10,567 nucleotides of DNA, from NCBI GenBank assembly GCA_002418465.1, contig DIEE01000246.1, positions 1-10,567 of the forward strand. Direction: 5' to 3'. The DNA comes from Pseudomonas sp. UBA5782 (lineage in GTDB: Bacteria; Pseudomonadota; Gammaproteobacteria; Pseudomonadales; Pseudomonadaceae). Below are positions 6,375 to 10,567 of this stretch, piece by piece; position 1 is the first letter of the stretch, and each line of letters starts with the position of its first letter. The notes under the pieces were generated by a model, which saw only the letters and a list, made by a program, of their open reading frames with translations, searched no databases and was not told the origin of the DNA. A program made the position numbers and the translations under genes.

Positions 6375-7928
6375 ATGCAGTTGATCGAACATTCCGATTC
6401 CCCGCGTTACGTGCGTCTGCACGATGACGACAACGTCGTGGTCGTGGTGAACGACCAGGGCGTGGCCGCCGGCAGCCGCTTTCCCGATGGCCTGACGGTG
6501 ATCGAAGGCGTTCCGCAGAGCCACAAGGTGGCGTTGCGCGACATTCCCGCGGGCGGCCCGGTGCTGCGCTACGGGCAGGTCATCGGCTACGCCCGCGAAA
6601 CCCTGCGCCAGGGCAGCTGGGTGAAGGAAACCCAGCTCGACATGCCGTCGGCGCCGCCGCTGGACAGCCTGCCGATGTCCGACGCGGTGCCGTCTTCGCT
6701 GCCGCCGCTGGAAGGCTTCACCTTCGAGGGTTACCGCAACGCCGACGGCACCGTGGGCACGCGCAACATCCTCGGCATCACCACCACCGTGCAGTGCGTC
6801 ACCGGCGTGCTCGACCACGCGGTCTCGCGCATCCGCAAGGAACTGCTGCCGAAATACCCCAACGTCGACGACGTGGTGGCGCTGACCCACAGCTACGGCT
6901 GCGGCGTGGCGATCACCGCGCGCGACGCCTACATCCCGATCCGTACCGTGCGCAACCTGGCACGCAACCCGAACCTGGGCGGCGAGGCACTGGTGATCAG
7001 CCTCGGCTGCGAGAAGCTCCAGGCCGGCCAGGTGATGCACGAGGACGATCCGTCCGTCGACCTCTCCGAGCAGTGGCTGTATCGCCTGCAGGACTCGGGC
7101 AACGGCTTCGTCGAGATGATCGAGCAGATCATGGCGCTGGCCGAGGCGCGCCTGCAGAAGCTCGACCAGCGCCGCCGCGAAACCGTGCCGGCCTCCGAGC
7201 TGATCCTCGGCATGCAGTGCGGCGGCAGCGACGCCTTCTCCGGGATCACCGCCAACCCGGTGCTGGGATTCGCCTCGGACCTGCTGATTCGCGCCGGCGC
7301 CACGGTGATGTTCTCGGAAGTCACCGAAGTGCGCGACGCCATCTACATGCTCACCTCGCGCGCGCAGAACACCGAGGTGGCCGACGCGTTGGTGCGCGAG
7401 ATGGACTGGTACGACCGCTACCTGCAGAGCGGCGAAGCCGACCGCAGCGCCAACACCACGCCCGGCAACAAGAAGGGCGGGCTGTCGAACATCGTCGAGA
7501 AATCCCTCGGCTCGATCGTCAAGTCCGGCAGCAGCGCGATCAACGGCGTGCTCGGCCCTGGCGAGCGGGTCAGCGGCAAGGGTCTGATCTTCTGCGCCAC
7601 GCCGGCCAGCGATTTCGTCTGCGGTACCCTGCAGCTCGCCGCCGGGATGAACCTGCACGTGTTCACCACCGGTCGCGGAACGCCCTACGGGCTGGCCATG
7701 GCGCCGGTGATCAAGGTATCCACCCGCACCGAGCTGGCCGAGCGCTGGCCCGACCTGATCGACGTCGACGCCGGGCGCATCGCCAGCGGCCGGGCGAGCA
7801 TCGAGGAACTGGGCTGGGAGTTGTTCCGCTATTACCTGGACGTCGCCAGCGGCCGCCAGCAGACCTGGGCGGAGCGCCACGTGCTGCACAACGACCTGGT
7901 GCTGTTCAATCCCGCGCCGATCACCTGA
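6375..7928 (+). CDS. garD: Galactarate dehydratase
   Basis: GarD (EC 4.2.1.42) removes water from meso-galactarate to give 5-dehydro-4-deoxy-D-glucarate, the substrate of KdgD encoded upstream. The protein has 517 residues, close to the roughly 520 of E. coli GarD, and shows the UxaA/GarD two-part build. An N-terminal SAF domain spans about 10-85, with the conserved PQSHKVALRDI (47-57). A linker follows, then the large catalytic part beginning at GFTFEGYRNADGTVGTRN (114-131). Conserved segments in that part are THSYGCG (171-177), SLGCEK (209-214) and MQCGGSDAFSG (280-290). Altronate dehydratase (UxaA) is the nearest alternative, but length, SAF fusion and neighbours favour galactarate. The 113-bp gap from gudP with no obvious promoter suggests co-transcription. 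Its start at ATG 6375 is supported by AAGGG seven bases upstream. Confidence 0.94.
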   Translation: MQLIEHSDSPRYVRLHDDDNVVVVVNDQGVAAGSRFPDGLTVIEGVPQSHKVALRDIPAGGPVLRYGQVIGYARETLRQGSWVKETQLDMPSAPPLDSLPMSDAVPSSLPPLEGFTFEGYRNADGTVGTRNILGITTTVQCVTGVLDHAVSRIRKELLPKYPNVDDVVALTHSYGCGVAITARDAYIPIRTVRNLARNPNLGGEALVISLGCEKLQAGQVMHEDDPSVDLSEQWLYRLQDSGNGFVEMIEQIMALAEARLQKLDQRRRETVPASELILGMQCGGSDAFSGITANPVLGFASDLLIRAGATVMFSEVTEVRDAIYMLTSRAQNTEVADALVREMDWYDRYLQSGEADRSANTTPGNKKGGLSNIVEKSLGSIVKSGSSAINGVLGPGERVSGKGLIFCATPASDFVCGTLQLAAGMNLHVFTTGRGTPYGLAMAPVIKVSTRTELAERWPDLIDVDAGRIASGRASIEELGWELFRYYLDVASGRQQTWAERHVLHNDLVLFNPAPIT

Positions 7929-7941
7929 TCGGCGCCTCCGG

Positions 7942-7960
7942 GGGGCGCTTCTTGCGCCCC
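7942..7960 (+). terminator. Hairpin downstream of garD, probable operon end
   Basis: GGGGCGC-TTCTT-GCGCCCC is a perfect 7-bp GC stem with a 5-nt loop, 13 bp after the garD stop. No T-run follows, so it is either a weak intrinsic terminator or a transcript-end stabiliser. It marks the likely end of the hexarate gene set. Confidence 0.45.
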
Positions 7961-8169
7961 ATGCCATCCGCGTCCCACACGGGGCGCGTGGCGGTTTCCG
8001 GCAGTTCCTTTTGCGTTGCCGAACTGTCCGCCATCATGCTGCGGCTATGCTCAGCGGGTAAGATCGCTTCCTCGCTGAAGTCTGTGTGCCGCCCGCCGAT
8101 AACCCCTGGTGTCCGAGTTTTCGTGCGTCGCGCAGCGGCCCGATCACCCAACTGCCCCACGGGAGCCTC

Positions 8170-9072
8170 ATGTCTTCATCCTTCGCCAAGAGCGACGCGC
8201 TCTCCCTGCTTCTGTTCACCCTGCGCAGCGGCAAGCTGATGGCGATCAACCTGCTCAAGGTCAGCGAGATCATTCCCTGCCCGCGCCTGACCCACCTGCC
8301 GGATTCGCACCCGCACGTGGAAGGCATCGCCACCCTGCGCGGCGTCGCCCTCTCGGTGATCAATCTGAGCCGGGCGATCGGCGAGCAGCCGCTCAGCGAT
8401 CCCGCCGCCGGCTGCCTGATCGTCACCCAGGTCAGCCGCTCCACCCAGGGTCTGCACGTGCAGGGCGTGACCAGGATCATCCACTGCCGCACCAGCGACA
8501 TCCGTCCGCCGCCCTACGGTTCGGGGCGCAAGTCGTTCATCACCGGCACCGCTGAGGTGGATGGTGAGCTGATCCAGATTCTCGATATCGAAAAGGTCAT
8601 CCACGGCATCGCGCCGGCGCCGATCGAACTGGGCGTGGACGACCTGGATACCGAGGATGCGCAGCTGCTCTCGGAGGCCAGAGTACTGGTGGTGGACGAC
8701 AGTCAGGTCGCGCTGCATCAGTCGCTGATTTCGCTGCAGCACCTGGGCGTGGTCTGCCACACCGCGCACAGCGCGCGCGAGGGAATGTCGATCCTCGAGG
8801 CGCTGCACGGCAGCGAGGATGCGATCAACATCGTCGTCTCGGATATCGAGATGCCGGAGATGGACGGCTACAGCTTCACCCAGAGCCTGCGTCGGCACCC
8901 CGACTTCCGCGAACTCTACGTGCTGCTGCACACCTCGCTGGACGCCACCATGAGCGCCGGCCGGGCCAGGGAAGCCGGGGCCAACGACGTGCTCACCAAG
9001 TTCTCCGCGCCGGAGCTGGGCAAGTGCCTGGTGAAGGCGGTGCGCGCCAACCACGCGGCGCACATCCGCTAG
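8170..9072 (+). CDS. cheV: CheV-type chemotaxis coupling protein (CheW-REC fusion)
   Basis: CheV proteins link chemoreceptors to the CheA kinase through a CheW-like domain and are tuned by phosphorylation of a C-terminal receiver domain. In this 300-residue protein the CheW-like domain covers about 8-150 (LLLFTLRSGKLMAINLLKVSEI, then GIATLRG and LSVINLSRAIG). The receiver covers about 170-295: acidic pair D176-D177 in VLVVDDSQV, phospho-acceptor D225 in VVSDIEMPEMDG, T255 in LLHTSLD, and K277 in LTKF. All the residues needed for phosphorylation are present, so the receiver should be active. The ATG at 8170 follows GGGAG (8161-8165) and gives the family N-terminus. An in-frame ATG at 8086 would add a 28-residue proline-rich stretch with no support. 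No other chemotaxis or flagellar genes are in the window, so it stands alone, and the receptor it serves is unknown. Confidence 0.93.
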   Translation: MSSSFAKSDALSLLLFTLRSGKLMAINLLKVSEIIPCPRLTHLPDSHPHVEGIATLRGVALSVINLSRAIGEQPLSDPAAGCLIVTQVSRSTQGLHVQGVTRIIHCRTSDIRPPPYGSGRKSFITGTAEVDGELIQILDIEKVIHGIAPAPIELGVDDLDTEDAQLLSEARVLVVDDSQVALHQSLISLQHLGVVCHTAHSAREGMSILEALHGSEDAINIVVSDIEMPEMDGYSFTQSLRRHPDFRELYVLLHTSLDATMSAGRAREAGANDVLTKFSAPELGKCLVKAVRANHAAHIR

Positions 9073-9083
9073 CGGCGCACCCT

Positions 9084-9110
9084 CGCGGCGGAGCTGGTTC
9101 AGCCGCCGCG
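9084..9110. terminator. Hairpin between convergent cheV and L,D-transpeptidase-family genes
   Basis: CGCGGCG (9084-9090) pairs with CGCCGCG (9104-9110) and GCTG (9093-9096) with CAGC (9100-9103) around GTT, with GA bulged. That is 11 bp of GC-rich stem in a 26-bp convergent gap, overlapping the stop of the minus-strand gene. It is symmetrical and could work in both directions, although no T-tract is present on either side. Confidence 0.5.
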
Positions 9111-9812
9111 GGCGGCGGCCAGGCTGGCGACCAGCTTGGGCTGGCAGTTCAGGTAGACCGACGACTGCAGCCAGCGCTGGTCCGGGTAGTAGGAGAACAT
9201 GAACTGCCCTCCCTTGAGGCTGTCCACCACCTGTTGCGCCACTTCCGGGCGTACTGCGGGGCAGCCGAGGCTGCGGCCGATGCGACCCTGGCTGCGGATC
9301 AGCGCGGGACTCACGTAATCGGCCGGATGAATGACGATGGCGCGCTCGCGGGCGCGGTCGTTGATGCCCGGCTCCAGGCCGTCCATGCGCAGCGAGTAGC
9401 CATGTTTGCCGATATAGCTTTCCTGGGTGCGGAACAGCCCCAGGCTCGACTGATTGCTGCCCTCGACGTTGGAAAAGCGCGTCGCCAGGTTCTCCCCGGA
9501 CTTCTGCCCGTGGGCGACCAGGTCGCTGAGCACCAGGCGGTTGCTCGACAGGTCGAAGATCCACAGCCGGCGTTCGCTGGACGGTCGCGAGAAATCGATG
9601 ATCGCCAGGCGCTGGGCCGGCTGTGCGCCGTTGTTGATGGCGCAGCGCATCGCCGAAATGGCGTGCTGGAGGATCTTGCGGTTGAGTTGCGGTGCCTGGC
9701 TGGCGAGGTTTTCCACCAGCGGGTCCGGCAGCCGTGGCGCCGCCGAAAGCGGGTTCGCCAGCATCCCCATGCAGACGGCAGCCAAACCGAGCCGTCGAAA
9801 AATTGTCATCAT
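9099..9812 (-). CDS. Exported YkuD-like murein L,D-transpeptidase family protein
   Basis: This 237-residue exported protein appears to carry the catalytic domain of the YkuD_2 type (PF13645). Related enzymes cross-link or remodel peptidoglycan in the periplasm through a cysteine thioester. The first 25 residues form a clear signal peptide (MMTIFRRLGLAAVCMGMLAN, then PLSAA with probable cleavage after A24 or A25). Catalytic-type residues are H162 in AIVIHPADYVS and C184 in GRSLGCPAVRP (179-188). The nearby S181 and R180 complete the GRSxGCPA pattern. The activity has rarely been tested for this subfamily, so the enzyme role is inferred. ATG 9812 is followed directly by a second ATG (9809); either could be the start, and the ribosome binding site is weak. 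It is divergent from another L,D-transpeptidase gene across 146 bp, which supports a cell-wall role. Confidence 0.87.
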   Translation of the reverse strand: MMTIFRRLGLAAVCMGMLANPLSAAPRLPDPLVENLASQAPQLNRKILQHAISAMRCAINNGAQPAQRLAIIDFSRPSSERRLWIFDLSSNRLVLSDLVAHGQKSGENLATRFSNVEGSNQSSLGLFRTQESYIGKHGYSLRMDGLEPGINDRARERAIVIHPADYVSPALIRSQGRIGRSLGCPAVRPEVAQQVVDSLKGGQFMFSYYPDQRWLQSSVYLNCQPKLVASLAAARGG

Positions 9813-9958
9813 GCAGGTAGGTCTCTGTAGTGCGGTCTGCCGGCGTTCAGCGGCCGGTTCCGTCTCTTGAGGTCGTTGTGCCTCGCAATCTTCATGCCTG
9901 CGGCGTACCGCGAAGTGCGCGGATTCTAGCAGGCACGCCGTCGTTCGGAGTCGAAAAG

Positions 9959-10567
9959 TTGCTCAATAAACGTACAGCTGGTCTGATTGCCCTGGTGCTG
10001 GCTGCGCCGCTCGCCCGGGCGCAGGAGGTCGTCGTCAACCCGCTCCAGCAGCAGTTGGCAGATAGCCATTTCAGCTGCGTGCAACCGGCGCCGGCATTGA
10101 ACGAGGCCGACCGCGACTGGCTGCAGGCCTTCTATCTGCAGCGCGGCTTCCAGCCGGCCTGGACCGGCGAGCGTCTGCAGCGGCTGTTCACCCAGCTCGA
10201 CGATCTGGCCGACGACGGTCTCGATCCGCAGGCCTATCAGGTGCATCCGCTGCGCCAGCTGGCGCAGTTCGAGCAGCCCTCGCCGCAGTTGTCCGCCTGC
10301 ACCGAGGTGCTCGCCTCCAGCGCCTATCTGCAGGCGCTGCGTCCCCTGGCGTTCGGCCGCCTGGAGCAGGCCAAGGTCGAGCCGATCTGGCAGCCCGAGG
10401 GCAGCCAGCCGGTGCTCGACCGCGGCCCGCTGCTGCAACTGGCCGAGGCGCACCTGGCCGATCCGGCCCAGGCCTTCGCCGAGGCGCGTCCGAATACCGA
10501 GGCCTACCAGAAGCTCCGCCTGCGTTATGCCGAACTGCGCCGCCAGCCGCTGCCGGCGTGGCTCGCG
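9959..10567 (+). CDS. L,D-transpeptidase of YcbB/LdtD type, N-terminal part (truncated by window edge)
   Basis: An open frame runs from TTG 9959 through the last base (203 codons without a stop). It starts with a signal peptide (MLNKRTAGLIALVLAAPLAR, cleavage expected after the ARA at 19-21). Next comes the scaffold region of large YcbB/LdtD-type periplasmic transpeptidases: FYLQRGFQPAW (58-68), a DLADDGLDPQAY segment (82-93), and the helical PNTEAYQKLRLRYAELR stretch (179-195). The peptidoglycan-binding and catalytic YkuD domains expected further on lie beyond the window, so activity cannot be checked. The TTG start is chosen because GGAG (9947-9950) lies eight bases upstream, the signal peptide begins right there, and no in-frame ATG or GTG exists nearby upstream. 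Full-length family members usually exceed 500 residues. The family call is likely but rests on the N-terminal third only. Confidence 0.82.
   Translation, partial: MLNKRTAGLIALVLAAPLARAQEVVVNPLQQQLADSHFSCVQPAPALNEADRDWLQAFYLQRGFQPAWTGERLQRLFTQLDDLADDGLDPQAYQVHPLRQLAQFEQPSPQLSACTEVLASSAYLQALRPLAFGRLEQAKVEPIWQPEGSQPVLDRGPLLQLAEAHLADPAQAFAEARPNTEAYQKLRLRYAELRRQPLPAWLA

Noticed and set aside
6336..7967. 543-codon open frame on the minus strand, opposite garD
   Set aside because: Same explanation: a shadow of third-position GC in garD, with a composition unlike a folded protein and no ribosome binding site of note.
8003..8025. Possible flagellar sigma-28 promoter before cheV (GCCGAACT at 8018-8025)
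   Set aside because: The -10-like octamer matches the GCCGATAA consensus at six positions, but the -35 region and spacing are poor.
9813..9958. Promoters in the gap between the divergent L,D-transpeptidase-family genes
   Set aside because: Promoters must exist here, but I could not pick a -35/-10 pair with acceptable spacing for either direction by eye.

Overview
The window is high-GC DNA with dense, uninterrupted coding and reads like a Pseudomonas chromosome. That assignment rests on codon use and on the type of each protein; nothing in the window names the species. There is no rRNA, tRNA, CRISPR array, transposase or phage gene.

Layout. (1) At the left edge a DUF457/YdjM-type membrane protein is on the minus strand (38-1093). 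It is divergent from arfB, a ribosome-rescue hydrolase, on the plus strand (1283-1696). (2) A 543-bp gene-free stretch (1697-2239) holds a cluster of palindromic repeat modules with GTAGGG/CCCTAC ends, a separate perfect inverted repeat, and the probable control region of the next gene. (3) Four plus-strand genes (2240-7928) encode a nearly self-contained route for hexarate use. A GudP-type permease imports galactarate or glucarate. GarD dehydrates galactarate to 5-dehydro-4-deoxyglucarate. KdgD dehydrates and decarboxylates that to 2-oxoglutarate semialdehyde, and an aldehyde dehydrogenase oxidises the semialdehyde to 2-oxoglutarate for the TCA cycle. No glucarate dehydratase and no dedicated regulator lie in the window. 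(4) A free-standing CheV-type chemotaxis coupling protein (8170-9072) follows. It converges on a minus-strand exported YkuD-like L,D-transpeptidase-family protein (9099-9812). That gene is divergent from a second L,D-transpeptidase of the YcbB/LdtD type, which starts with TTG at 9959 and runs off the right edge.

The least ordinary element is a 139-bp hairpin-shaped, non-coding MITE-like insertion (4604-4742). It sits directly behind the stop codon of the aldehyde dehydrogenase, has 16-bp near-perfect terminal inverted repeats, and is flanked by a 5-bp direct repeat (CTGAG). It separates the kdgD-dehydrogenase pair from gudP-garD and may affect how the four genes are co-transcribed. Everything else belongs to recognisable families. 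I do not see a convincing undescribed system here.
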